Source of the DNA: Toxorhynchites rutilus septentrionalis
Taxonomy: Eukaryota > Arthropoda > Insecta > Diptera > Culicidae
Length of the DNA stretch: 64,000 nucleotides
Direction of reading: 5' to 3'
Assembly: GCF_029784135.1 (NCBI RefSeq)
Contig: NC_073745.1
Span: 42,364,420 to 42,428,419 of the forward strand
Under the pieces are notes generated by a model. The model saw only the letters and a program-made list of their open reading frames with translations. It was not told the origin of the DNA and ran no database searches. A program made the position numbers and the translations under genes. Below, piece after piece: positions 1 to 12,594 of the stretch (position 1 is its first letter; the number at the start of each line of letters is the position of its first letter).

Positions 1-786
1 GCATATAAAAGTCCGTCCCTTCAGAAATATAAATAGAGATGGGTAAAGGAGTTGAACGGCTCAGTAGCTAACCGGGTACCTAAGTGAACCAGTTCCTTTC
101 AACCTTTCTTTTCCTCTTTCATTCAGCGGCATCAATACCTGTCAAGAACAAGAACAACATTGAATCTTTACTAGAGCCCAATTAAAACATAGGCAGCTAC
201 ACAGCTGATCATGTCCTAGTATTGATATCGTTAGAATAGATAGTATTTTTTCTAATTACTTCTTTAAAAGTCGAAAATTGTATGTCAAAATATATTTCTC
301 ATCCGACAATGTTGTATGTAAAAATTTGATTCGCGCAATTTTTCATATTTTCAGTTCGGGACTCAACCTGGGTTCCATCAAAAATCATGTTTGATGATAG
401 TTCATTCAGAGAAAAAATCCAATCAAGTAACGACATTTTTAATTTTTCACAAACAATCCGGGAATTATTATCACAGTAACAAGTATACGCAATAGGCCAA
501 ACAATGTATTGAAAGTAACGGAGGGCATTTTGTCAACTTGCTTCTCTACTAGGAGATTTTTTGTTTATTCAATTAAAAATCTCTCTGCTTCTTCCAGTTT
601 TTTTCTAATAAACAGAAAGTATTATATGAATATTACAAATGAATTGAAAAAAATGCATTAAAATGAAAGTTAACATCTTTGTCAAAAATCTAATTTAATT
701 GCAATGAGGAAACAAATCCTAATTTTAAATTCAAAATTGAGCATACATTAACAAAAAAAAAACCATTTTTATATTTTACTTATAAA
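1..786. other. AT-rich non-coding stretch
   Basis: I see no gene, RNA or bounded element here. The sequence is AT-rich with short homopolymer runs. A short GAAC/GTTC-rich patch near positions 45-105 resembles the patches at 1130-1260 and at the right edge of the window. Confidence 0.5.
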
Positions 787-1040
787 TGAGGGGCTCGGAA
801 TGCAATGGGTGTGGTGACTTGATCGTTTTCTCTTCATCAACTTTTTATTTAGTTAATAACTCAACTGCAAAAACTTTCCAATTTAAGTTTGCTATAGAAT
901 CCGATAGATGAGGTTCTAACCTATTTTCCACGTTGGTAAATACAGCTAGGAATGTATTTGCAGCTAAGTTATGAGTCGATGTAGAGAAATGTAGAGAAAT
1001 CGATCAAATCACTTACACCCCTTTCATTCTAAGCCCCTCA
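787..1040 (-). mobile_element. MITE, family with TTGAGGGGCTTAGAATG ends, copy 1
   Basis: The two ends are inverted repeats: a left end beginning TGAGGGGCT and a right end finishing AGCCCCTCA. Similarity continues inward through a CACTTACACCCC block. A second copy lies in the opposite orientation at 60173-60431 and matches along its whole length, including the inner AACTCAACTGCAAAAAC region. At about 255 bp with no coding capacity this fits a non-autonomous DNA transposon. I cannot assign the superfamily because the ends are too palindromic to separate terminus from target duplication. Confidence 0.8.
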
Positions 1041-1129
1041 AATGATATCGTTGGAGAAAACTAAAAATTCTCCAAGCGTTCTCGTTATATTCATCCGTTC
1101 CGTCCAGCGAAATCTTCTTTCCACTTGTT

Positions 1130-1260
1130 TTCAGTTCAACTGCAATTATTTTTTTCCCAAACAGTTCGCTCGTAATCAGTTCGTATGGCGAACTATAGTT
1201 CGTTCAATATTTTAGGCGAACTGGTTCTTCCGCACCGTTCGCTAACGGCTTGCCAATCTT
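1130..1260. repeat. GAAC/GTTC-rich degenerate inverted repeat
   Basis: GTTCG and CGAAC words alternate at short spacing (for example CAGTTCGCTCG and GGCGAACTATAGTTCG), so short hairpins can form. The composition resembles the array at 63770-64000. Confidence 0.4.
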
Positions 1261-1444
1261 TACCGTGGAGTATGGCGCTCGAATTGTATGCAAATATGTT
1301 GTGCTTTGCTCATCCCCCATAGCGCAAGCAGCAATGAAATAAAACAAGATATTTGCTTTATTCGATAAATTGATTACTTATTATACTATTTTCACTGCTT
1401 GTGTTTCAGTGAAAAAAAAAGCCGAACAAATTTTCTACCTAATG

Positions 1445-1705
1445 TAATATAGTATAACATATTTCACAATAACGATGGTGCGTAATATGCATTTGAAATT
1501 CCTTCATATTTCTTTACATTTTTCGTAGAGTAACCTTCCTATATAGAAATCAAAGATGTAGTCCTACGTCAAAAAACTTTCAGCAATCTTTCAAAATATT
1601 CATTCATTGAGAATTGATTCAGATGCAACTTCAAACAAATGATTACCAAGCTAGCGGTAGTCTTAAGTCTACCTTGCGGTTACATCACAGATAAAACCTA
1701 CTTTT
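1445..1705 (-). repeat. Modular dispersed repeat carrying GTCCTACGTC
   Basis: The left part (to about 1570) matches 35500-35640 and ends in GTCCTACGTCAA. The right part is the reverse complement of the unit at 16230-16400, ending in a CCTTGCGGTTA block. It is one of about a dozen places where the GACGTAGGAC core joins different flanking modules. No coding capacity. Confidence 0.65.
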
Positions 1706-2075
1706 AGTCTTTATTTATTTATTTTTTTGCTGGAGCGTGTTCGAATTGATTGGTGTAATTATGATGTGTAGAATTATAGAAATTTTCTCAGACTATCAAA
1801 CTTTCATAGTTCATTTGGCTCTAGCCTCAAAATAAGGCCAATTTGGAAACCAAACTGAACACTTGGCCTTGAGAAAGGCTGTTCGGAAAGACTCGCAGTG
1901 ACTGCCATCTGATCGCTAGCAGGATGGATGGTAAATCGTAAATGGCTTATTGGTGACTTTTTACGAACGATCAGTTAATTTCCGTGAATTTTAGCATTGT
2001 TTCCGGGTTAAAGGTGACGTCAAAGTACAGCCCTTTTCAATCCGGATTTGAAGAAGGTATAAGAAATTTGGTTCG
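1706..2075. other. Non-coding; holds a short dispersed repeat
   Basis: Positions about 1805-1915 (around the motif CTTGAGAAAGG) resemble 20315-20420 and, inverted, 19225-19330. Nothing else is recognisable. Confidence 0.4.
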
Positions 2076-2164
2076 CAATTTTCAGAAATCTCTCGATCAG
2101 AACGGGAATCGAACACGAAACTCCTGGAACAAGATGTGTGATCATTCGGTCACGTGAGCCCCTC
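2076..2164 (-). mobile_element. tRNA-derived SINE head (candidate)
   Basis: On the minus strand a good B-box-like sequence (TGTTCGATTCCC) follows about 35 bases after an A-box-like TGACCGAATGATC. That is the layout of an internal RNA polymerase III promoter in tRNA-derived SINEs. It does not fold as a clean tRNA, so I do not call a tRNA gene. The 3' body would run toward lower coordinates. Confidence 0.4.
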
Positions 2165-2655
2165 TATAGAACATACACCAATCTGTTTGATCCGCCCTGT
2201 TGTACAGGAATTTTGTCGCACCTGTTGATAATAGCTACCCTTCCGGAGACGCATTCGGAAGTACTGATTGATGGAAGTAATTTCAAGTTAATTCCGATCC
2301 GCTTGGACCGTGTCATTAGAGAAGGAAAAAATCACACGTTATTAGACAACGGCCGCAGTTTCCCACCGATTTCTTGCCAGCAGGTTTCTTACGACATGGA
2401 ACAAATTAACACCATTAGCAACAGAGACGCTTGAGGTCGAGTGTCGTATTCAAAGGCAACTCCTATTCAGCATATTTCCGAGTGAGGGGACAAAACCTTT
2501 TGGTGAGTTTAATGGTGAAGCAAAAAAAAAACACGTCCGGAATGATGGATGCTCTGCAGCGCAAGAAGGATTTGAGCTTATGTCGTCCTATTCATCACCC
2601 GATATTTTTTATCCGTACCGACGAGAATTCGTTGGTGGAAGGTGAAGAGAATTGA
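2138..2655 (+). pseudogene. Two overlapping short reading frames, unrecognised
   Basis: A 98-codon frame (2138-2434) is followed in another frame by a 74-codon frame (2431-2655). The first contains a plausible globular segment (SEVLIDGSNFKLIPIRLDR), but I recognise no family. The start overlaps the SINE-like head, so the first ATG is probably not genuine. AATAAA-like sequence lies shortly after the second frame. It may be a decayed exon or chance; no function is proposed. Confidence 0.2.
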
Positions 2656-4645
2656 ATTGAAACATTAAAATAAAACAAAACTGGCTTATACAAACAAATG
2701 ACCTATGCCAGTAAATGATACATTAAAATAACATTTTTTTCTGACAATATAATCAAATATATGTCTCATAAATCTCTTCCTGCCAAACATTCACCCCAAG
2801 CCAATGGTGATGCGTACATCGATTGGCAACAATCCGACTGCCGTTGATTATGAATAGATAATTGATACTCAAATTCCCAAAATACACCACAGATAGCTAT
2901 TCCGCGATTCGTTTCCCTTCATTGAAAATGAATCATTACCCTGCCTTCCTGCCGAGAGAGAGAAAAGGGGGAAAAAAGTTAAAACTTCCTTTCACCATTG
3001 ATTTCTCCGGCTTGTTGTATGTTCGTTTTTATCTCACTTTTCCCTCTTTTCGGGTAAGGACGTTTGCTTCCTGTAACGATTACAGCATGCACATTCTCGC
3101 ATAATACATATATTATATATTTTCTCTTTCCACCATCAATATCGGCTTCTGGAACTTCGCCAAAGAGACAGCCTTCGCAATTGTGTGTAATTCAATTTGG
3201 AATCCCTTAATTTATAAATTTACTGTTTGCCAGGCACAACACAACACGCGGCACATTTGTGTAATACATTTCGTTCGACCGGGTGATGAGTTCCGCCACC
3301 GACGCCCGAACGTGTTGTGGCTCTGCTGCCTGTGTCATATTTTAATGTCGCCCGAAAAAGGGGAAAAGTTTTCCTCGGGCTTTTATCCAAAAAACAGAGA
3401 AAGGGGTGGGAGTATCTGTGAAAAATGCCCGCTGCTTGAGCGAAATACGAGCGCGAACAAACGCGTCGCAAAGTTTGTCCAAGTGATTGAGGAGCTGTTG
3501 ATTGGTGGTGGCTGTTGGCTTTTGTTTTGCAAACAGCGTATTTTTTGGTTCGCTACTAAAGCGGAAAAGGAAACGAAAAAGAATACACGCAAAAAAAAAC
3601 AATTGTGGAAGTTATAAATTATTGTTACACATGTGTACAGGCGCACGTGGAGCTCATAAAAGCGGCAGTCGTTCGACTGCTGGTGGCGCTAACCACTTCG
3701 GCAGTGGGTTGGTGGAATTAGGTTCGGAATAGGTTTTAATGGACAGTTATCGAAGTGATTCAATGTGATTTATTCGATTTTAGGGAGAGATTTCTAGAAA
3801 AACTATGTAATGGATGCTGATGCGTACTTTAACAGTGATTTTAGAACTTTCTGACTAAATTATGGTTGAACATTATCATTAAATTATCGTAAACTTTACT
3901 TTGAAATATGATATAACTGGAACATTTCTGAAATAGTAACCTATCCCCAATAGAAGTATGTTGTATGATGAACTATGATTCACGGTCAGGATTACCATAT
4001 CTACAGAATAATCTTTATTTCTACAGATTTTTTATTGCTTTTGAAACCAAGAATCTGTGGATACAGAATACAGATTTTTACAATTTTTTTTTAAGATTTT
4101 ACAGAATTTACAGATTTTTGAAAATGACATCCCAATAATAATTATGGCTTGATGTTAATACTATTTTTTCCCATCTCACCTATTTTATTCATATACCCTT
4201 TGAATCTGTTTAAAGGAGAATCGTCGCTTTTCGACATTCATATGTAGACTGATGTTCTGCATTCTGCTGTAAACGCCTGGGTTATCGGTTAATGTCACAA
4301 TAAATAAACAACACTCTTTTTTCTCTTACTTAAGCACAGATAACGGAAATTTCAAATTCAATTGCTTTGAAAGTTCTTGTTTTAAGGAAAGAAAATATCT
4401 AAAAGAACCATCGAGATGTTTTGATGCACGTTTTCAGGAACATATAATATTGTTGGACTCTTGACATTTCTATTGGATTCTTTTTTACTATTTTTAAATT
4501 TTCTAAATAGAAGTACATTTCATATGAAAAAAAATTCAAAATTTATATTTTAAATCTTGCAGTATCTAAAGTTTTTTTTTCTGTGAATGAAAAAAAGAGT
4601 ACTAATTTTTTTTCTCAGTGTATATTTCTTCACATTTTAACATTA
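2656..4645. other. Non-coding stretch
   Basis: The GC-richer part (about 3180-3740) has open frames on both strands in several phases, which suggests few stop codons rather than a gene. None shows a recognisable domain. The rest is AT-rich. Confidence 0.4.
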
Positions 4646-4648
4646 ATA

Positions 4649-4968
4649 CAGTAGAACCCCGATTATCCGCGGAATAGTCTAGCTAGGCCACCGCGCATAA
4701 CGAAAATCGCGGATAACGTGATAAAGGACTAAAAATGAAGTGATAGAAAGAAAAAAATATTTCACGCGAAAACTGTTTTATCAAGGTTTTATGTGAGGTC
4801 TTGTACACCAGTGGTCAGATGATGTATAATCCATAACCAAAATAAAAAAGCAAGTACCTACCTCTCACTGACAAATTTCGGGAAGCTCTATAGAATAACT
4901 ATGGAACTCGCTTTCGCGGATAAACCGCACCGCGGATCATCCGCTCGCGGATAATCGGGGTTCTACTG
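4649..4968. mobile_element. pogo/Tigger-like MITE, copy 1
   Basis: The inverted ends (CAGTAGAACCCCGATTATCC and its complement) are near-perfect over about 25 bases and flanked on both sides by TA, the expected Tc1/mariner/pogo target duplication. The element is 320 bp with no coding capacity. Related copies are at 6451-8020 (split) and 45434-45661 (truncated), both in opposite orientation. The pogo label rests on end sequence and TA target only. Confidence 0.85.
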
Positions 4969-4974
4969 TACTTT

Positions 4975-5585
4975 ATAACTCTTTCTAAGACTCTATTTCG
5001 GTACGGCTTTTTTAGATATAGATTATCAAAGATTTCTCTTACTAAAATCGATACCCCCTTTTTAAAAGTTACACTTGAGTCGAAAAAAATCCCAATTGCT
5101 GTGGAAAACTTATATTTCCTCCAACCCACACGGAACACAAACTTTCATTCGAATCAAAAGTACATGTTTTCAAAATCTGCATTTTTAGGACGATATCATT
5201 TGGAATTGCTCATTGCATAACGTTTTGTGACCTTAGTACCAATACTGGTTTTAAAAATAATCGTGTATAATTTAAACAAAACCTTTCGGAAATATAGATT
5301 TTTTTCTGAATATCGTGATCAATTTGCCTCCGGTTTACGGTACTCCTTTTTTGCTATTGATTGTTGAATTGGGTTAAAAAAACTGAAACACTCACATTAA
5401 CTCAGATCAATTCGAAAACCAGGATACTTCATCTTACTCTCTTAAGCATTATATACCACGAGTAATATCTGATGAAGCGGGACCAGACTTTGGAGATGTT
5501 AGAATAAACATTATATTCAATTTAGTTTAATGGTCACGATGGTAGTAAAATTTGAAAATCTGTACTGTATAGAAATATGGATAAG
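4975..5585. other. Non-coding stretch
   Basis: AT-rich sequence without a recognisable gene or bounded repeat. A minus-strand open frame at 4899-5138 overlaps the MITE end and is not credible. Confidence 0.4.
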
Positions 5586-5589
5586 GAGC

Positions 5590-6419
5590 AACTTAACGAA
5601 CTATGTATTCACTATGCTACCATATAAATGAAACACAATATTCTGCATTACACAAGAATTGATCAAGCAAACGAAACCAAATTATGTATATGCAGGTTTT
5701 AAGGAGCAATAAATGTTTCTATGGTGGTTAGACACTCCACCCCCCTCTCTAAGAGGGAGCTGCCATACAAATGAAAGACAAATTTCTGCATAACTCGAAA
5801 ACTAATCAAGAAAATGCCAAATTATGCATGCGAAGGTTTTAGGGGACACAAAACGTTTCTATGGTGAAAAGACAGTTCTCCCGACTCTCTGAGGGGGGAG
5901 GGGCTGCCATACAAATGAAGCATACATTCCCGACATTCCCCCCCCTCTCTTAGGGCCATGTCATACTAATGAAAAACAAATTTCTGCATAATTCGAAAAC
6001 TAATCAAGCAAATGGAGCCAAATTTGGTATGAAAAGATTGAAGAATTCACCATAGACACGTTTCGTGTCTACACTCCTCCCCCCTCTCTAAGTGGAGAAG
6101 AGGGGAGGGTTCTGTCTTTATTCTATCATGTTTTCTGTATCAAACATTTATTCCATGTAACAGAGAAACATGTTATTTGCAAATGGTTGAAAATTCTTGA
6201 ACGAGAATTGCGTCTGAAAATAATCTGATATTATAATGATGTTTGGTAGACGTACTAGGAATTTTATAGTAAAAGGTAAATTCAACGGTCGATTAGAAGA
6301 TCAATCAATGAACAATTCTGCGATTGGACTCATGAACTTGCGCTAAGTAAGAAAACGTGAATGTTTGAAGGTATTGATGACAAAAAACAAATTTTGGGCG
6401 GGACCGGGTCATCTAATAG
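5590..6419 (+). mobile_element. Helitron-like element, 5'-truncated copy
   Basis: It matches the internal and 3' parts of the element at 11551-13402: repeated blocks of CATACAAATGAA, AATTTCTGCATAA and CTCCACCCCCCTCTC, then a 3' section beginning at a GTTTCTGTATC-like block. It ends in GGGCGGGACCGGGTCATCTAATAG, a variant of the other copy's CTAG end. At least three degenerate internal repeat units are visible. No protein is encoded. Confidence 0.6.
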
Positions 6420-6467
6420 TATATGTTACATGCTATAATATATAATAATACGGTGGGACTCCGATTA

Positions 6468-7695
6468 AAGGGTGCGTCACATCAAATTGCATCACGGAAA
6501 AATCGCTGTAGAAATTTAATTTTTAGGAATTATATCTTCAGCTTTCGCTTATAATCAGATAAGAGTGTATAGATCACGTTGGCCATGCTTCACTGTCAAT
6601 TTTTCGTAAATTTGGAAAAATGTCGTCGAACGAAAAAGAGCGTCGTGAATTAATCCTGTGCACTCATTTCGAGAATCCGGAGTTGTCACATCGGGACATC
6701 GGTAAGATGCTGGGAATCGTCCAATCCACGGTCAGCAGAGTACTAAAACGACACTTCGAGAACCTAACCATCGACCGGAAGGTGAAGAACGGCAAAAATG
6801 GATACTCCGTCAGTGAAAAAGATCACAAGCGCGTAGTTAAGCAGTTTGGACGTGATCCGAGAAGTTCGGTCCGGGATGTCGCCAATAAGCTGAATTTGTC
6901 AAGTTCATTCGTCCAGTGGACCAAGCAGCGGGAGGGCCTGCGTACATACAAGGTTCAGAAGGCTCCTAACCGCGACGAAAGGCAAAACATGGTGGGGAAG
7001 ACGCGAGCCCGGAAGCTGTACACCGAAATGCTGACGAAGCATTTCGGCCTGGTAATGGACGACGAATCCTATGTCAAAGCGGACTTTCGTCAGCTGCCGG
7101 GCCTGTTGTTCTTCTCCGCAGAGGACAAATTCAGCGTGGCAAGCGATCTGCTCTTGCGGAAAGCGGAACGCCCCCTTCGTGATGACCGGTAAATGGGCAG
7201 GTTTACCTTAAGGAGTGCCGTTTACTACCACTATTGAAGCAGCACGAGGGCCCGACCATCTTCTGGCCGGATCTCGCTTCGTGCCACTATTCAAAGGACG
7301 TGTTGGAGTGGTACGAAGCCAACGGGGTCACCTTCGTGCCAAAGGAAATGAACCCGCCCGACGCGCCGGAGCTTCGCCCAATAGAGAAATATTGGGCGAT
7401 TATGAAGCAGGCCCTCCGGAAGAACCCAAAAGTTGTCAAATCGGAGGCGGACTTCAAGAGAAAATGGATTTCTGTTCAAAAAAACTACAACCTGACGTTG
7501 TACAGAACCTTATGGACGGGGTAAAGAGGAAGGTGCGAGCATACGGGCTTGGGCTCGAAGTATGAATAAAAAGAAAATGCCAAAAGTTGTTTATTAGTTT
7601 TTATTTTACTGTCTAAAATTTTCAAAAGGATCGGTCTACTGAGCGAATTTCTACAGCGTTTTTTCCGTGATGCAATTTGATGTGACACACCCTTT
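6468..7695 (+). mobile_element. DD37E Tc1/mariner-type transposon, copy 1 (decayed)
   Basis: Inverted ends begin AAGGGTGCGTCACATC on the left and end GATGTGACACACCCTT on the right, flanked by TA. It is shorter than copy 2 (1,228 against 1,292 bp) because of an internal deletion in the transposase gene. Transposase orientation is plus, opposite to the other two copies. Confidence 0.9.
6620..7565 (+). pseudogene. DD37E transposase, broken copy
   Basis: The start MSSNEKERRELIL and two N-terminal helix-turn-helix regions match the intact copy at 13613-14623. The first catalytic region (VMDDESY) is present. After about residue 173 a deletion removes the segment corresponding to PEEIRKQKLSKFAEKYMVW and shifts the frame. 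The second Asp and final Glu (PDLASCH to RPIEKYW) survive in another frame (7234-7524), and the C-terminus is shifted again. It cannot encode an active enzyme. Confidence 0.88.
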
Positions 7696-8022
7696 ATCCG
7701 CGAGCGGATGATCCGCGGTGCGGATTATTCGCGACAGCAAGTTCCATAGTAAATGTATAGGCCTTCCCGGAATTTGTCAGTGAGGGATAGGCTCATGCAC
7801 TTTTGTTTTGGTCATGGCTTTCACATTATCTGACCACCGTTGTGCACGACCTAATGGATGGATAATTTAATGATTTCTGTATTAAAAAAACATAGTTTAC
7901 GTGCTGAAATTTTGTTTTCGTGTTTGAACATCATTTTTAGTCCTTTATTGCGTTGTCGGGGATTTTTGTTATTCGCGGTGACCTAGCCAGACTATTCCGC
8001 GGATAATCGGGGTTCTACTGTA

Positions 8023-11000
8023 TATAATAAAATACTTAAAGATAATTACTCGAATGAATCGATTATTGTAAAATTCCCCAGGGAATCCATAATCAATTTA
8101 GGGAGGACCCCTGTCTGGAAGATCGTTAAATAAAGAATTTTCGTGATTTTTTTTTCAGATGTTAGGAATGAAATGAAGTGTTCGGGTATTTTGGTTATTG
8201 TTTAAGGTATATTTGAAGATGTATTTTACATTTTTGGAGTGCACGAATGATGATTATTACGCTGTTGACAGCTGGATGTGTTGATGCTGTCCGAAAATCT
8301 GTACCTTGCTGGTGGTATCGGTTCTGAAGCAACGGAGTGTCACAGAACGAATTCCATTGAATATTATGAAATTTTAGGACAATACCTAAAGCGTGAATTA
8401 GGGGTTTTTGAAAATTCGAAAAATTGCCAACATGGCGGCCATTTTTCTTAAATGAGTTATTTTTCACGAAAAATCGTTATTTAAAAGCTCATAAAAAATC
8501 GAAAAAATGAGATATCAAAAAATGGCTATGTAATGCTTGAGATAATTCATTTTTACATGTTGATAAAAAAATTCTGCTAAATCGGTCGAGATATAGATAC
8601 CACCATACTCATGCTTTTGGATGTAACTTTGCAGCATAATCAAATATCGAAAAATCCTTTTAGGACAACATTTCTGAGGGCATAAGCTTCTCAAAAATGA
8701 AAAACAAAAAAAAAAATTTCTACCTTCCAGATCGGGATCCCTTAAACGGAAATTTTAGACATCTCTAGCCGTGATACGATGGTTCCCTGTTAGTTGCACC
8801 TGGTCAAAGAAAATGCAAAAAAAGTAAACAGTATTTTTGGTCATAGTTTTACATAATTTCTATAATAAGTGGAAAACAATAAATTACACTATATCGTTTC
8901 AAAGCCACATTTATAGTCCCGAAAAGGACTAGATTTCAATTGTTCAATAGTTAGTTACATGATATTATTTTATTGAATGTAAAAATTATTATGGAGTGCC
9001 GAAATCGTTTGATGCAAAAATCAATCATCATGAAATGACTGAGCAATCCATCATCAATCCATCATGAAATGACTGAGCAATAAGCGTTTGAAATTGGATT
9101 TTTCACGATGCGATCGATTTTCGTTTTTCAATTTGTACCCCCAATATGTTCCGAATCCTACGTCAAAAACCTGTTCCTCTATTACGTGAAGTATGGGGTC
9201 CATGCACAATTTTTTGCAATTGATCTCGAAGATGAAATCACTTATCATTTCTGAATAACAGAAGTAGATCCTCCCAGTTAGTCTCTTTCACACAATCTGA
9301 CCGAAAAACATCAAATGGATTGCATCCATGATGGCTAATGAATTATAACCATACATTTCATTCGTCGACTAGTGTTTTGGTAAATTGTTTTTCCTACATG
9401 AAACAATTTCACAAAGAGTCTTATCAAGTTAAATATAGAACTTATTTCAACTTTGTATCTACGCATGCTGCTTTCAAAGCAAAAATTTGACTTCTAATCG
9501 TCTGTTGTTCATCAGAAGTCGCTTTACTGCTTTTAACAGTGTGCTATATGAAAATATATGAATAAGTCGATTGTTGATTTGTTTTCAATTACGTACCCAT
9601 TCTCAGTGCAGAAGGATCTGATTTCCCGAACTGCTCCAACGATGCGATAAAACTGTAACAGATTGCTCGAAATCCAAACGAACTTTATGACGAATACCGC
9701 ATTCAGAGTTTCCCAAAACGGTAGGCTGCAAAAAGCATACCCAAACCACAGCCCGGAAGTTGGAAAAAACAACAGAATGAGAGCCGGGAAAACATCGTCA
9801 TCTGTAAACAGAATGGCAATGTGGCAGATCGAAATTGGTTTCGTAATTTCTGAAGGTTATATCGGTAACTATGGTCATGGTTTGAATGCTTAAGGACATG
9901 ATCCGTACAGAAACGTCCGGATGGCTACAGAGTTTCCGGTTATCCACCGGCAGTTTATGGCTTACGGATAGGGAGCAAAAGTTGACCAGGGAGTGGACAA
10001 TCGGTTACTCCCAACAACAAAAACCAAAGCTTTTATCTTTATGCAAAGCAGGGGCAATGAGTGGATTTAGAAATTTTAATTCCAAGCAGGCAAATTAAAT
10101 TTTTATCTCGAAGATTGCTGGCACGTTACTCAGAATGAGGCGAGAGATGCACTGTAATTATAGAATGCCGGCATCTTTTGACCCATTAAACGGTTTTAGG
10201 ATTAGATGCGTCCCAAACTGGGATACACTTTTAAGGACAGTGGAAAAATGGTTTCGGCACTAATTATGCAATTTGGAATGGCCATAAAAGTTGGCACTAG
10301 AGTTTCTGTGCCATAAACTCGCATGTGGTTCTGCTGGTGTGTTACCACTGCTGCTTCCGATGATGGCAGGCACGATTCTGCAATATACGACTCGTAAATC
10401 CTGCAGAAAATATGTCGCTCTATTCGAAAGCGCTGAAAATTTGTTTTTATGAGCGAGATTTTCATCGCAGATGATGGATGAACGACGGATGAATGGATGG
10501 GTGGGATGAAGCGAGCGTGGCACTCCCAACGAAATTTAATTAATTATTCTGCGCTTGGAAAATTGAAAAGCCAAAATATGTACATAACCATAAATCCCAA
10601 CGAGTTCCCAGCGCTCTTGGTTGTTGGCCCGGCGGTTTTGTTGCTTGTTGATGCTGCTGCTGCTGCCGTTTATCGAGTGCAATTATTTCCACTCCTCCGC
10701 TATTTCTATTCAAATTTAAAATGCTTATAAAAAGCACTATTATCTTCAGCGTACTTTTTCTCCCATAATCGACGCCTTCATTTTTCAGAGGTTAGGGCGC
10801 ATCATTCGCCGACAATGGCGTTTTGATGATACACATTGCAACCCCAAATGCGCCTGGTATCATCAGTGGAATTAGTCTGAAATTCATCATCTAATGGAAT
10901 ATTTCTTCGAGATAAGACATCTCTCCCCTCGACATCTGTAGCTTTAGAAATATGAAGCTTAGAATTTATGCTCCAATAAACTTTTGTGCCTGCCATAATT

Positions 11001-11485
11001 TAAATTTTGTGATAACAATAATTAATAATTAAAATAGATATCTTTTTTTTTCAACATAACTCTTCATTGCTACAAAAGGTATTGGACATTCTCCGAACAG
11101 TTGAAGTAACCATGTGCCAAACATCGTATTATGAATATATACCATGCATATCCCGCGGTCGGTGGAACGCTACTACAAAATTCTTCAATTGACGGGTTTC
11201 ATGCCAACTCGTGTTGGAAGTCAACAATAGACAATAGTGACGTGTTCACTTCAAAAAAGAATTAGACTACTTTTTAAAATGGACCAACTTGTTTTCTTTT
11301 TTTTTTTACAAAATTATTGACAAAATTATGAATCAAAAACTGTAATATCTAAACCATTCTGATCAAAGGATAAAATGTAGAAAATTATTTAAATCATAGG
11401 AAAAAACAAGAAAATGAAAAAGATTACACAAAAAATATTTAAAAAATTAAAATCAGTTTTCTCAAAAACGTATTTTATTTAATTA
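8023..11485. other. Long stretch without a supported gene
   Basis: I see only short open frames that overlap in opposite phases (for example around 9660-10100 and 10200-10740). None carries a recognisable domain. A segment near 8195-8470 and a CTG-rich run near 10640 are unremarkable. This could be intron or intergenic DNA. Confidence 0.4.
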
Positions 11486-11490
11486 TAATA

Positions 11491-11535
11491 CAGTTATACC
11501 TCGATATAAGGCAACCTCGATATTGCGTAACTTTT
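11491..11535 (+). repeat. Tigger-like terminal fragment
   Basis: CAGTTATACCTCGATATAAG followed by a second CCTCGATATTGCG copy resembles a pogo/Tigger-type terminus. No matching right end is visible, so it is a fragment abutting the Helitron-like element. Confidence 0.4.
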
Positions 11536-11572
11536 GAAGATGTCTTAGAATCTATATATATAAAAATGGATT

Positions 11573-11603
<31 letters not shown>
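11573..11603 (+). repeat. TGTC microsatellite
   Basis: A CTGT/TGTC tetranucleotide run of about seven units sits just inside the 5' end of the Helitron-like element. It appears to be part of that family's structure. Confidence 0.8.
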
Positions 11604-11604
<1 letters not shown>

Positions 11605-11932
11605 ATTCTTATGTACTCGGAAACTACTGAACCGATCAACATGAAAATTGGTATGTAGGGCTTTTGGGCCCGGGGAAGTTTTTCGTGATAGTTTGAGACC
11701 CCACCCCCTCTCTAAGGGGGGGGGGTGTGTCTGCCATACAAACTAAACACATATTTCTACATTACTCGGAAATTTATCAAGCAAATGCAACCAAATGGTG
11801 GTTAGGTGGTTAGACTCTCCACCCCCCTCTCTATGAAATACAAATTTCTGCATTACTCGAGTATTATTCAAGCAAATGAAACCAAATTAAGCATATTGAG
11901 GTTTCAGGGTGCAATAAATGTTTCTATGGTGG

Positions 11933-12594
11933 TGTTACGGCCCAAGCCGAGCACAAAAAAAAGAAAACACAGTATATTCATTCTCATAAAGGCACTTTAT
12001 TCTACACACGACAAAAACTACAAAACTAAGCACTAAAAACACTTCACAAAACCAGCAGCATATCCGCCTAAGACCGCACCTGAAAAAAGAGCGATCAGTC
12101 TAGCTATTTAACATAATTACATATTGTCACTTTACCTTTTCGTCGGGTACAAAAACCTGATACACATTATTTGCCAACTCATAATAAACAACACTAGCAT
12201 TGAAGGCAACACCAAACGATAATCACAACAAACGAACAATAACAAGAGAATTGTCACGGAATAGGGAACGCATGGAAAAGAACCCACTATTGTTCATAGC
12301 GAACATTCGAGAAGTAACCCGACCAAAAAATCAATCGAAATTGTAGGCTATTCAGAGGACTATGAGACCAATGATATAAATAGGGCATGAAATGTTAGGA
12401 ACAGGGTCAGTTGCGAATAAACCACCGATCAGTATAGATCAAACCTGCTTTGTCTATATTCGCTCTCTTCGTTACTCTACTACTAGAATTCTGCTCAGAA
12501 ACCTCTCTAGGCGGAGGCATATTGGCGCTGTAGACAGGATCTCTACTCTTCATCACTACGAAACTCTGCTCAGATACCACTCTTGGCGGAGACA
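11933..12594 (+). mobile_element. Solo LTR (662 bp)
   Basis: The segment starts TGTTACGGCCC, ends GGAGACA, and interrupts the Helitron-like repeat. The sequence after it (GGTGATTAGA) continues the block found uninterrupted at about 12693 (GGTGGTTAGA). GGTG flanks both sides, apart from one extra base of ambiguity on the left, fitting a 4-bp target duplication. Inside are a TATA box (12375-12380), an initiator TCAGT 34 bases later and AATAAA at 12416. No internal retrotransposon coding region is present, so it is a solo LTR. A Gypsy-type origin is inferred. Confidence 0.6.
12375..12411 (+). promoter_or_regulatory. LTR core promoter (TATA plus initiator)
   Basis: TATAAATAG at 12375 is followed by GGTCAGTTG with the likely +1 A at 12409. 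The spacing fits arthropod TATA/Inr promoters. A polyadenylation hexamer lies a few bases downstream, as in short LTR R regions. Confidence 0.5.

Larger units (their letters stand above)
6451..8020. mobile_element. pogo-like MITE, copy 2, split by a DD37E transposon
   Basis: The left 17 bases (6451-6467) and the right part (about 7696-8020) together reconstruct the MITE. TA flanks the outer ends (6449-6450 and 8021-8022). The interruption falls at an internal TA within CCGATTATCCGCG, the expected target of the transposon inside. Hence the MITE was here first. Confidence 0.8.

Noticed and set aside
3183..3732. Cluster of open reading frames on both strands
   Set aside because: Five overlapping frames in different phases with no recognisable domain; explained by few stop codons in a GC-richer patch.
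7215..7565. 116-codon frame in DD37E copy 1
   Set aside because: Different phase from the catalytic C-terminal frame at 7234-7524; only its end matches the transposase C-terminus after a shift.
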